Shown here piece by piece: positions 26,230 to 34,031 of a DNA stretch of 64,000 bases. The position numbers and the translations under genes are program-made. The notes below the pieces were generated by a model that worked only from the letters and a program-made list of their open reading frames with translations, made no database searches and had not been told where the DNA came from. Position 1 is the stretch's first letter, and every line of letters begins with the position of its first letter. This DNA is from Microbacteriaceae bacterium PS02067. GTDB lineage: Bacteria > Actinomycetota > Actinomycetes > Actinomycetales > Microbacteriaceae. Location: positions 1 to 64,000 of the forward strand of contig JASCPG010000005.1 of the NCBI GenBank assembly GCA_029960085.1. Direction: 5' to 3'.

Positions 26230-27146
26230 ACGTTGCAGATACCCTTCGAGGTCTGCTCCGACGCTGGTACGTCACCGTGCCCGGTCTCGTCCTCGCGTTC
26301 GCTCTCGCCGTCGCCACCTATGTGATGGTTCCGCCGGTGTATCAGCGCACCGCGACCCAGCTGCTCATGCCGGGCGAAGGCACGGTGCCGCCGGGAGCGA
26401 CGAACCCCTACCTGTACCTGGGTGGGCTGACGCAGGCCGCCGACATCGTCGTCCGCGTGATGCAGTCCAACGAGGTGCTGGGCCCCGTGGCGGAGAAGCA
26501 CCCGGACGCTGAGCTCAAGGTCGCGCGCGATTCGCAGGTGTCCGGCCCAGCGATCCAGATCACGGTCACGGCGTCGAGCGATGCCGCGGCGGCGTCCGCG
26601 CTCGATGCGCTCGTCGATCAGACCGGGGTCGTGCTCGAGCGTCTGCAGACTCAGCAGAAGGTCACCCCCGACGATCAGATGCGGGTCGCCACGCTGACGG
26701 AGGACACCCAAAGCACCCTCCAGCAGAAGAACCGGCTGGTGCTCGCCGCCGCGGTCGGATTCGCCGCGGTGCTGCTGACGCTCGTGGTCGCGAGCATGGT
26801 CGACGGTCTGATCCGACGGGCGCGACGCTCCGGACGCGGCGGGGTGCGAAAGCGCGCCACCGCGATCGCGGCAGAGGACGTTGATGAGAGCGCCGCGGAG
26901 GTCGACGCCGATGACGTCACGCCCGATGCCGTGGTGGCGGATGCCGAGGGAGCCGACGGCCCGGTGACCGAAGCCGCGACGACGGATGCCGAAACGGGCT
27001 CCGCTTCGAAGACCGCGGCCGAGGCGGCGGTCGATGAGCCGGTGGAGGCGGACCTCGACGGCTTCGAGCCGTCCGCCGAGGAGGTCGACGCCGACGACAC
27101 GACCGACGATGCCGATCGCCCGCGCGTGGGGCGTCTCTCACGCTGA
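26226..27146 (+). CDS. Wzz-like polysaccharide co-polymerase 2, acidic tail
   Basis: This 306-residue protein shares the topology of its neighbour: a membrane segment at ~14-34 (VTVPGLVLAFALAVATYVM) followed by PPVYQRTATQLLMP, typical of Wzz/YveK proteins. The second segment is at ~170-195. The last ~105 residues are cytoplasmic, first basic and then strongly acidic and rich in Asp, Ala, Glu and Val. That tail lacks a Walker motif or tyrosine cluster, so it is not a bacterial tyrosine kinase; it may bind a partner. The start is ATG at 26226, four bases inside the previous gene. Confidence 0.78.
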   Translation: MNVADTLRGLLRRWYVTVPGLVLAFALAVATYVMVPPVYQRTATQLLMPGEGTVPPGATNPYLYLGGLTQAADIVVRVMQSNEVLGPVAEKHPDAELKVARDSQVSGPAIQITVTASSDAAAASALDALVDQTGVVLERLQTQQKVTPDDQMRVATLTEDTQSTLQQKNRLVLAAAVGFAAVLLTLVVASMVDGLIRRARRSGRGGVRKRATAIAAEDVDESAAEVDADDVTPDAVVADAEGADGPVTEAATTDAETGSASKTAAEAAVDEPVEADLDGFEPSAEEVDADDTTDDADRPRVGRLSR

Positions 27147-27150
27147 TCCG

Positions 27151-28620
27151 ATGACTCTGCACAGCGAAGCGCCACCGGTTGCGGTGGGGACCACGGGGAT
27201 ACACGAGAGATCGAGCGGCGTGAGCGCCGCGACGATGCTCACGGTGTACCTCGTGCTGCTGTTCGCTGTGCCGTCCTACCTCACGATCAGTCCGCTCGGC
27301 GGGCTCGGTCGGCCCTCCGTGCTGTGGGGGCTCGTGCTGCTGTTCTGGTGGATTCTCGCCGCACTGCAGCGGCGGGGGGCCCCGCTGCTGCGCGTCGCGC
27401 AGCCCGTGCGCATCTTCTTCCTGGCGCTCGTGGTCGTCGCCCTGGTGAGTTTCGCCGCCGCGCTCTTGCGAGGCCAACCCGCCGACCAGATCAGTCCCGC
27501 CGCGACGGCGCTCGTGCGGTTGGCGTCGTGGGGTGGGGTTCTGCTCGTCGCGATAGACGGCATCCGCACCCACGCCGACGCGGCCCGTCTCGCTCGACGA
27601 CTGGCCCTCGCAGGTGTGCTCTTCGCGGCGTTGGGGCTTGCCCAGTTCCTCACCGGGCAGTCGCTCCTCGGGTGGATCAACCTCATCCCCGGTCTCGGCG
27701 CCGACGCCGGCGACGTCGCGACCCGCGGTGCCTTCACCCGGCCGTCCGCCACCGCGACCCACCCTCTGGAGTACGGCACGGTCGTCGTCGCGGCACTCCC
27801 GCTCGCGATCACCGCCGCCGTCAACCGGGGGTTCCGAAGTGCCGCCGCCACCGCCAGCGCCCTCTGGTGGTGGCTGGGCGTCGGCATCCTGCTGCTCGCG
27901 TCGCTTCTGACGGTGTCGCGGTCTGCGCTCATCGGTCTCGGTGTGGCGCTCATCGCATCTCTGCCCGCGATTCCCCGCGCCTATCGCTGGTTCGTCGCTG
28001 TCGGGGGTGTCATGATCGCCGGCGTCGTCTTCGCGCTCATCCCAGGGATGTTCGGCACGCTCGTGAACCTGTTCGCGGGTGCCTCCAACGATCCGAGCAC
28101 GTTGTCACGGCAGGCAGCCCTGGCCCGAGTGCCCGACTTCCTGGCATCCTCGCCGATGATCGGCCAGGGGTTCGGCACGTTCCTGCCGCGCTACTACATC
28201 TTCGACAACGGGTGGGTGCTGCTCACGGTGGAGCTCGGTGCACTCGGCGTCGCCTGCATGGCGGCGATGGTGCTCTCGGGGATCTTCAGCGCACTCTGGG
28301 CGAGCCGTCACTCGCCGTACGAGGAGACCCGCGCGATGAGCCGCGCCCTCGCCGCCTCGCTGCTCACCGCCGCCGTGCTGCTGCTGTTCTTCGACGGTCT
28401 GTCGTTCCCGATGTCGGCGGGGCTCATCTTCTTCCTCGCCGGGCTCTGCGGCGCGCTCCGCACGATCGCCGCGTCGGACGACCTGCTCGTGCGCGATCTG
28501 GGGCGGGTCTCGCGCGCCGAGCCGGAGGACAGCGTCTCCGGCGAGGGCGTCCGTCCGTCGAGCATCGCCGCGCGCGACCCCGCTTTCCGCTTCGCCACTG
28601 CCCGATCCGAGGACACCTGA
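27151..28620 (+). CDS. Wzy/WaaL-type O-antigen polymerase or ligase
   Basis: This 489-residue integral membrane protein has about eleven predicted helices and a large outside loop. The segment TLSRQAALARVPDFLASSPMI, ending in GQGFGTF, around 325-350 is the conserved Wzy_C/O-antigen-ligase region, with an arginine before the loop and a GxG after it. It would join repeat units on the periplasmic face of the membrane. The start is ATG at 27151, four bases after the co-polymerase stop. It shares a base with the following ligase start (TGATG). The cytoplasmic tail of ~55 residues is polar. Confidence 0.85.
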   Translation: MTLHSEAPPVAVGTTGIHERSSGVSAATMLTVYLVLLFAVPSYLTISPLGGLGRPSVLWGLVLLFWWILAALQRRGAPLLRVAQPVRIFFLALVVVALVSFAAALLRGQPADQISPAATALVRLASWGGVLLVAIDGIRTHADAARLARRLALAGVLFAALGLAQFLTGQSLLGWINLIPGLGADAGDVATRGAFTRPSATATHPLEYGTVVVAALPLAITAAVNRGFRSAAATASALWWWLGVGILLLASLLTVSRSALIGLGVALIASLPAIPRAYRWFVAVGGVMIAGVVFALIPGMFGTLVNLFAGASNDPSTLSRQAALARVPDFLASSPMIGQGFGTFLPRYYIFDNGWVLLTVELGALGVACMAAMVLSGIFSALWASRHSPYEETRAMSRALAASLLTAAVLLLFFDGLSFPMSAGLIFFLAGLCGALRTIAASDDLLVRDLGRVSRAEPEDSVSGEGVRPSSIAARDPAFRFATARSEDT

Positions 28621-30200
28621 TGCGCATCCATCTCCACGACCTGCTCGCCGAGCGAGCATTCACGCATCCGAACGACCCGGCGCTCACGTCCGGCGATCGG
28701 ACGCTGAGCTACGGAGAGCTGTGGGCGCAGACTCGCGATACGGCGTTGCAGTTGCGCGCTCTCGGCGTCACCCGCGGTGATCGAGTCGCGATCTACCTCG
28801 AGAAGCGTCTGGAGACCGTCGCGGCGATCTTCGGCACGTCCGCTGCCGACGCCGTGTTCGTGCCGATCAACCACGTGCTCAAGCCCGCGCAGGTCGGGCA
28901 CATCCTCGCTGACAGCGGCGCACGTGTGCTCATCACCTCAGCCGACCGTCTCGCCCAGCTGGCGGGCGTGCTGGAGGAGACCGCCGTCACCGATGCGATC
29001 GTCGTCGGCGCCGCCGCTTCCCCCGACGCCGGGCGCGTCGCCGTTCAGGCGTGGCATCCGCAGGGGTCCTCGGAGAGCGCAGAGACTGCCTTTTCCGTCG
29101 AGCTGCCACCCCCGGCGTCCATCGACCTCGACCCCGCGGCCATCCTCTACACCTCCGGGAGCACGGGCAAGCCGAAGGGCGTCGTGCTGAGCCACCGCAA
29201 TCTCATCGTGGGGGCCGAGAGCGTCAGCACCTATCTGCACAACACGAGCGACGACGTCATCCTGAGCGTGCTGCCGCTGAGTTTCGACGCCGGCTTCAGC
29301 CAGGTCACGACCGCATTCGCCGTCGGCGCGCACTGCGTGCTCATGAACTATCTGCTGCCGCGCGACGTCGTGCGCCTGTGCGAGAAGCACGGGGTGACAG
29401 GGCTCACGTGCGTGCCGCCACTGTGGTTGCAGCTGATGTCGGTGCCGTGGCCGGAACCTGTCGCGGCGCGCCTGCGATACTGGGCCAACACCGGTGGACG
29501 GATGCCGCGCAGCACGCTCGACCGCCTGCGGGAGACCTTCTCGGGTGCGGCGCCCTACCTCATGTACGGTCTCACCGAGGCGTTCCGCTCGACCTACCTC
29601 GACCCGGCCGAGGTCGACCGTCGTCCGGACTCCATCGGCAAGGCGATCCCGAACGCCGAGATCCTCGTCCTCCGCCCGGACGGCACCGTCTGCGAGCCCG
29701 GCGAGGAGGGAGAGCTCGTGCATCGGGGAGCCCTCGTGGCACTCGGCTATTGGAACGATGCGGCACGCACGGCCGAGCGATTCCGCCCGATCGTGCGCCC
29801 CGACCAGCCGTGGCGGGCTCCTGAGACGGCGGTATGGTCCGGTGACACTGTCGTGGCTGATGAGGAAGGCTTCCTGCGGTTCGTCGGTCGCGCCGACGAC
29901 ATGATCAAAACGTCCGGCTACCGAGTGAGCCCGACGGAACTGGAAGAGGCCGCGTATGCGACCGGTCTGGTCGGGGACGTCGTGGCGGTCGGGGTGGAAG
30001 ACCCCGCCCTCGGCCAGCGCATCGTGATGGTCGTCACGGCAGCCGGCGACGCCCTCGAGGAGCAGGCGCTCGTCGCCGCGCTGCGGCCGCGTCTGCCCGC
30101 CTACATGCTCCCTTCCCGCGTGGTGATCTGCTCGGAGCTGCCCCGATCCCCGAACGGCAAGTTCGACCGCCCTCTCATCGTCCGCGAGGTATCCGCATGA
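28620..30200 (+). CDS. ANL-superfamily adenylating ligase (exosortase-A-associated type; VinN-like role)
   Basis: This is a 526-residue AMP-forming acid ligase. The ATP loop TSGSTGKPKG is at 178-187, MYGLTE at ~315-320, the hinge region RADDMIKTSGYRVSP near 447 and the catalytic lysine in PNGKFDRP near 514. SFDAGF (221-226) has an Asp at the position that holds the amino group in amino-acid-activating domains, though this alone is not proof. The sequence type matches ligases annotated as exosortase-A-associated. No exosortase or PEP-CTERM signal is seen in the window. It overlaps the polymerase by one base and the decarboxylase by ATGA, and an acyl carrier protein follows. It most likely loads an acid, perhaps an amino acid, onto that carrier. 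Confidence 0.85.
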   Translation: MRIHLHDLLAERAFTHPNDPALTSGDRTLSYGELWAQTRDTALQLRALGVTRGDRVAIYLEKRLETVAAIFGTSAADAVFVPINHVLKPAQVGHILADSGARVLITSADRLAQLAGVLEETAVTDAIVVGAAASPDAGRVAVQAWHPQGSSESAETAFSVELPPPASIDLDPAAILYTSGSTGKPKGVVLSHRNLIVGAESVSTYLHNTSDDVILSVLPLSFDAGFSQVTTAFAVGAHCVLMNYLLPRDVVRLCEKHGVTGLTCVPPLWLQLMSVPWPEPVAARLRYWANTGGRMPRSTLDRLRETFSGAAPYLMYGLTEAFRSTYLDPAEVDRRPDSIGKAIPNAEILVLRPDGTVCEPGEEGELVHRGALVALGYWNDAARTAERFRPIVRPDQPWRAPETAVWSGDTVVADEEGFLRFVGRADDMIKTSGYRVSPTELEEAAYATGLVGDVVAVGVEDPALGQRIVMVVTAAGDALEEQALVAALRPRLPAYMLPSRVVICSELPRSPNGKFDRPLIVREVSA

Positions 30201-31423
30201 CTCCGCACGAACACGCGACCCGCTTCGGCACGATCGACGGCGAGCTCCGCCTCGGCGGCCAACCGCTGAGCCGCGTGGCGGCGCGCGTCGGACAGACACC
30301 GTTCTTCGCGTACGACCGGTCGCTGCTCGACGCCCGAGTCGACGAACTGCGCGGCCTTCTGCCCGCGCGTGTCGAGCTCAGCTACGCCATGAAGGCGAAT
30401 CCCATGCCCGCGCTCGTGCAGCACCTCGCGCGTCGCGTCGACCGCATCGACGTCGCCTCGGCGGGGGAGATGCAGCACGCGCTGGACACCGGCATCCGTG
30501 CCGATCGGGTCAGCTTCGCCGGACCCGGGAAGACCCCCGCGGAGATCCGGCAGGCCGTCGCTGCCGGCATCATCGTCGAGGTCGAGTCGGCGACGGAGCT
30601 CGCGCGCGTCACCGCGGCGGCGGGGCAGCTCGGGGTGCGCGCGCTCGCCGCGGTGCGCGTCAATCCCGATTTCGCCGTCAAGGGCTCGGGTATGCGCATG
30701 GGCGGCGGGCCGCAGCAGTTCGGGATCGATGCCGAACAGGTACCGGACGTCCTCGCGTGCGCCGGCGACGCGGTGGACATCCTCGGATTCCATGTGTTCG
30801 CGGGTTCGCAGAATCTGCAGGCGGACATCATCGCGGAGGCGCAGCGGCGCACCGTCGACCTCGTGACGGACCTCGCCGAGCACCTGCCCGGACCGCTGCG
30901 ATACCTGAACCTCGGCGGCGGTTTCGGCATCCCTTACACCGCCCGCGACCAGCCGCTGGATCTGCGCGCTGTCGCCGAAGGGCTGGCGGAACTCGTCGAT
31001 GGGCCGATCGCCGCGCGATTCCCCGAGGCGAGCCCCGTCATCGAGCTGGGGCGCTTCCTCGTGGGGGAGTGCGGGGTCTACGTCACGCGGGTCGTCGATC
31101 GCAAGGTCTCGCGCGGCAAGACGTTCGTCGTCGTCGACGGCGGCATGCACCACCAACTGGCCGCGTCGGGCAACTTCGGCCAGGCGATCCGCCGCAACTA
31201 CCCGGTCGTCGTCGGCAATCGCGCGACCGATGCGAAGGACGACGATGTCGTGACGGTCGTCGGATGCCTCTGCACGCCACTCGACCTGCTGGCCGACGAC
31301 GTGCCGCTGCCGGACGCCGACATCGACGACCTGATCGTCGTGTTCCAGCAGGGCGCGTACGGACTCACCGCCAGCCCCACCGCCTTCCTCGGACACCCGG
31401 CACCCGCCGAGGTGCTCGTCTGA
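30197..31423 (+). CDS. Fold-type III PLP decarboxylase, carrier-protein-associated type
   Basis: This 408-residue enzyme of the diaminopimelate/ornithine decarboxylase fold binds PLP through Lys66 in SYAMKANP. GFHVFAGSQ and the glycine-rich LNLGGGFGIPY bind phosphate. The C-terminal half has LCTPLD, carrying the active-site cysteine, and the Tyr in QGAYG. The LCTPLD form is that of decarboxylases found with a ligase and a carrier protein (exosortase-A-associated, BtrK and VinO groups), rather than LysA. BtrK and VinO act on amino acids held on a carrier protein. It is in ATGA overlap with the ligase, and the carrier gene begins 25 bases downstream. Confidence 0.88.
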   Translation: MTPHEHATRFGTIDGELRLGGQPLSRVAARVGQTPFFAYDRSLLDARVDELRGLLPARVELSYAMKANPMPALVQHLARRVDRIDVASAGEMQHALDTGIRADRVSFAGPGKTPAEIRQAVAAGIIVEVESATELARVTAAAGQLGVRALAAVRVNPDFAVKGSGMRMGGGPQQFGIDAEQVPDVLACAGDAVDILGFHVFAGSQNLQADIIAEAQRRTVDLVTDLAEHLPGPLRYLNLGGGFGIPYTARDQPLDLRAVAEGLAELVDGPIAARFPEASPVIELGRFLVGECGVYVTRVVDRKVSRGKTFVVVDGGMHHQLAASGNFGQAIRRNYPVVVGNRATDAKDDDVVTVVGCLCTPLDLLADDVPLPDADIDDLIVVFQQGAYGLTASPTAFLGHPAPAEVLV

Positions 31424-31448
31424 CCCCCGATCCGAACCAGGAGACCCC

Positions 31449-31706
31449 ATGGCCACCGACACTCTGAACGCCGTGCGCGAGGTGCTCATCGACGCGCTCG
31501 ATCTCACGCAACAGCCCGACGAGCTCACTCGGGAGACCGCGCTGTTCGGCGCACTCCCCGAACTCGACTCCTTCGGCGTCGTCGCGCTCGTCGGCGCGCT
31601 CGAGGACCGTTTCGACATCGTGATCGACGACGACGAGTTCGGAGCCGAGCTGTTCGAGAGCGTCGGCACGCTCACCGACTTCGTCGACGCGAAGCTCGCG
31701 GTCTGA
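31449..31706 (+). CDS. Acyl carrier protein
   Basis: This is an 85-residue acidic helical protein with Ser41 in LPELDSFGVV, the phosphopantetheine attachment site. The segment FDIVIDDDEFGAELFES matches helix III. The start is ATG at 31449 with AGGAG about nine bases upstream. It is the last gene of the long plus-strand run. It is a dedicated carrier, not the fatty-acid AcpP, as its neighbours are the adenylating ligase and PLP decarboxylase. AcpS at 47.5 kb is a plausible activating enzyme. The cargo is likely an amino-acyl group; this is inferred. Confidence 0.92.
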   Translation: MATDTLNAVREVLIDALDLTQQPDELTRETALFGALPELDSFGVVALVGALEDRFDIVIDDDEFGAELFESVGTLTDFVDAKLAV

Positions 31707-31711
31707 CAGGC

Positions 31712-31746
31712 GGTGACGCGCCGCGCGCTGCCCGCGGCGCGTCACC
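31712..31746. terminator. Bidirectional terminator between carrier protein and GNAT genes
   Basis: A perfect 14-base-pair stem (31712-31725 with 31733-31746) has a 7-base loop. It begins six bases after the carrier protein stop codon. Its right arm contains the stop codon of the convergent GNAT gene (31742-31744). Confidence 0.85.
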
Positions 31747-32599
31747 AGGCGAGCAGTGCGAGCTCGCTGTACATGTAGTCCACATCGGCGTCGGCCACGT
31801 CCCCGCGCACCATCTTCGGGCGCGGGTGCGCGAGTGCGCGACCCAGTCCGTCGGTGAAGCCGAGGATCCGGCGCTCGGCGAGGGTGAACGGCAGACGGTG
31901 TCGCAACAGAATGCGTGACCGGACGCCGCCCCATGCCTCTCTCAGCAGCCCGCGGTCGCCGCCAACGTACAGGGGCGCCGCGAACAGTCGCAGGCGTTTA
32001 CGGGACGTCGCGCGGAACACCAGGTACGCGTAGTCGCTGCCGCGCTGCACGAGCAGGTGACGCGCAGCCGAGGCATCCGCGTGATCCCGGTAGACCTCGG
32101 CGTCGCGGTCGCGGAGCACGCTGCCCAGAGCGGCCGGGTCCTCCGTGAGACGCACACCGCGCGGGGCGGGGCGGGGGCCGTTCACGATGAGTCGCGTCGT
32201 GCTGTCGAGCGTGCGCATGCCGAGGCGCTCGTTCATCGCGATGACGTTGCCGCTCGGCGAGAAATCGGTGAACACGTAACCGGGCTGCGCGAGCAGGGCG
32301 CGCACGAGTTTGAGGCTGTGCATGCGGTACTCCTCGCGCACGCAGAACGCCGCGAGGTTGCATGTGGTGAGGGGGCCCGTGCTGGTCTCGCGGCGCGCGT
32401 ACACGGCGGCGTAGACCCCGACGACCTCGCCGTCGACGGTGAGCTGGAACCCCCGATTCGGCCCCGCGTCCGGCCACGAAGGTTGCAGCAGCGCCTGCCA
32501 GCGGGCGACGCTGACCGCGGAGTTGAGCTCGGTGTGGAGGAACCGGGCCGCGGGCCCGGTGTCATCTGCGGTGATCGGCGAGGTCTCGACGCGTGCCAT
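31742..32599 (-). CDS. GNAT-like acyltransferase of the EPS locus
   Basis: This is a 285-residue protein. Its first ~150 residues have GNAT character: an N-terminal strand-helix, a central GEVVGVYAAVYARRE strand, a CVREEYRMHSLKLVRALL acceptor-helix region with the acyl-CoA pyrophosphate-loop position, and NVIAMNERLGM as the late helix. The C-terminal ~130 residues are not recognised and may bind the acceptor. The start is ATG at 32599, four bases after the GT4 stop, so it is the third gene of a GT2-GT4-GNAT transcript. It faces the ligase-decarboxylase-carrier trio end to end and is a good candidate to move the carried acyl group to the polysaccharide. An ordinary acetyl-CoA enzyme is the alternative. 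Confidence 0.65.
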   Translation of the reverse strand: MARVETSPITADDTGPAARFLHTELNSAVSVARWQALLQPSWPDAGPNRGFQLTVDGEVVGVYAAVYARRETSTGPLTTCNLAAFCVREEYRMHSLKLVRALLAQPGYVFTDFSPSGNVIAMNERLGMRTLDSTTRLIVNGPRPAPRGVRLTEDPAALGSVLRDRDAEVYRDHADASAARHLLVQRGSDYAYLVFRATSRKRLRLFAAPLYVGGDRGLLREAWGGVRSRILLRHRLPFTLAERRILGFTDGLGRALAHPRPKMVRGDVADADVDYMYSELALLAW

Positions 32600-32603
32600 G
32601 GGC

Positions 32604-34031
32604 TCAGCCTCTTTCCCGGTGAGCGTTATGCGCGGCGGCCGCGCGGATGACAGCCGCGTGCCCCGCGAGCATCGCCTCGACTCCCGAACGCTCGTCATCG
32701 GCAGCACCCGTCGCGGCGGCGCCCCCGGAGCGTTCACGGAGGACCGTTGCGGCGATCCGACGCACACCCTCGCGAAGCTCGGCGGCGTTGGACTGGCGAC
32801 GCGAGCGCCGGCGGGCTGCCCGCACGCGACCGTCGCTGACGGCGTCGGCCGCGCCGGTCGCATTCGCGATCAGCACCGAGCGCCCCGCATCCCGTTCCAC
32901 GAGTTCTCGCGCCCCGCCGACGTCGCTGAGCAGCACGGGGTGCCCGAACGCCATCGCCTCGGTCGCCGCCACGGGCCACCCCTCGAAGAAGGAATCGAGG
33001 ACGAAGGCATCCGCCGCAGAAAGGAGTGTGCGGGCATCCGAGTTGCCGAGCAGATGGATGCGGTCAGCGGCGGGACCTGAGCGGCGTAGCGCGTCGGTGC
33101 GGCGCACCTCGACGCGGTCGGACGCGTCCCCCGCGCAGATCAGATGGACGGGGGGCGACGTGTCCGCCAGCGCCGGGGCGATCGCCGCGACGAGCCCCGC
33201 ATAGTTCTTCTGCGCGTCGTAGCGGGCGAGACTCACGAACACGATCGCGTCCCCCAGGTCGTGCTCGATCGCGAGGGAGAGCGCGGTGCGTGCGGCTGCC
33301 CGCTCCTGTGCGGTGGGTCGTGCCACGGTGGGGGCGCCGTTCGGCACCACCGTCACCGGAACGCGGATGTCTGCGCGCTGCAGATGGAAGTCGCGCACGG
33401 TGGCGCTCACCGCAATGGCCGCCACCGATCCCGCGGCGAGGGCGGTGAACTCGCGCCAGCGCGCCGGTGTGTAGTGGATCTCGGTGTTGTGCATCACCGG
33501 AATGAGCGGTACCCCGCTCGCGAGGAGTGCGCGTTCGATGAACGGCGAGGCGCTGTGCGACTGCGCCACATCGGGGCTGAGGCGGGCGATCGCCGCGGAT
33601 GCCTCCGCCTCGTCGCCGACCGAGACGACGTCGATCCCCGCGGAGCGAAGCCGGGCGGCGCGCTCGCCGTCACCGCGGCAGAGCACGATGGGCCGGACCT
33701 CGTACCGGTCGAGTCCGCGTGCGAGCATCTCGATCACGGTTCCGATGCCGCCCACGTCGAGCCCGTCCGCCGCGAGCAGGCACACCGTCGGCGCACCGCG
33801 ATCCGTTCCCGAGTCGGTCTCGCTCGCGGCAGGGGAGGCCGACGCGGGCGATGGTCGTTCGGGTGCGTCGTCGGCCGCGCGCAGGGTCGGGAGCGGACGG
33901 CGGAGCACGGCAGCGGTCAGTCGATGCACGTACCCGTAGCGCACGCGAGGAGGCAGACAGTCGGTGAGGAACACCACGACGCCCCACGCCGATGCGGCGA
34001 GGCCGGCGGCGCGGCGCCGGGCGTCAGGCAA
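32604..34031 (-). CDS. GT4 glycosyltransferase
   Basis: This 475-residue GT-B enzyme has its N-terminal domain at ~80-250 (VCLLAADGLDVGGIGTVIEML, then PVMHNTEIHYTP). The C-terminal domain has SLARYDAQKNYAGL and DSFFEGWPVAATEAMAFGHP, the family 4 nucleotide-sugar site. An N-terminal extension of ~80 residues includes one hydrophobic stretch and may attach it to the membrane. The likely start is TTG at 34031, overlapping the upstream gene by eight bases (TTGCCTGA). The C-terminal 70 residues are basic and alanine-rich. Confidence 0.82.
   Translation of the reverse strand: MPDARRRAAGLAASAWGVVVFLTDCLPPRVRYGYVHRLTAAVLRRPLPTLRAADDAPERPSPASASPAASETDSGTDRGAPTVCLLAADGLDVGGIGTVIEMLARGLDRYEVRPIVLCRGDGERAARLRSAGIDVVSVGDEAEASAAIARLSPDVAQSHSASPFIERALLASGVPLIPVMHNTEIHYTPARWREFTALAAGSVAAIAVSATVRDFHLQRADIRVPVTVVPNGAPTVARPTAQERAAARTALSLAIEHDLGDAIVFVSLARYDAQKNYAGLVAAIAPALADTSPPVHLICAGDASDRVEVRRTDALRRSGPAADRIHLLGNSDARTLLSAADAFVLDSFFEGWPVAATEAMAFGHPVLLSDVGGARELVERDAGRSVLIANATGAADAVSDGRVRAARRRSRRQSNAAELREGVRRIAATVLRERSGGAAATGAADDERSGVEAMLAGHAAVIRAAAAHNAHRERG

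Noticed and set aside
27151-27160. Longer start for the polymerase inside the co-polymerase gene
   Set aside because: The upstream in-frame sequence overlaps the acidic tail of the co-polymerase and lacks membrane character.
30197-31423. Diaminopimelate decarboxylase LysA
   Set aside because: The fold is the same, but the gene is joined to a ligase and a carrier protein and has the LCTPLD active-site form rather than the usual LysA pattern.
28620-31706. Exosortase/PEP-CTERM sorting system
   Set aside because: The ligase and decarboxylase resemble exosortase-A-associated types, but no exosortase and no PEP-CTERM tail on either secreted protein is seen in the window.
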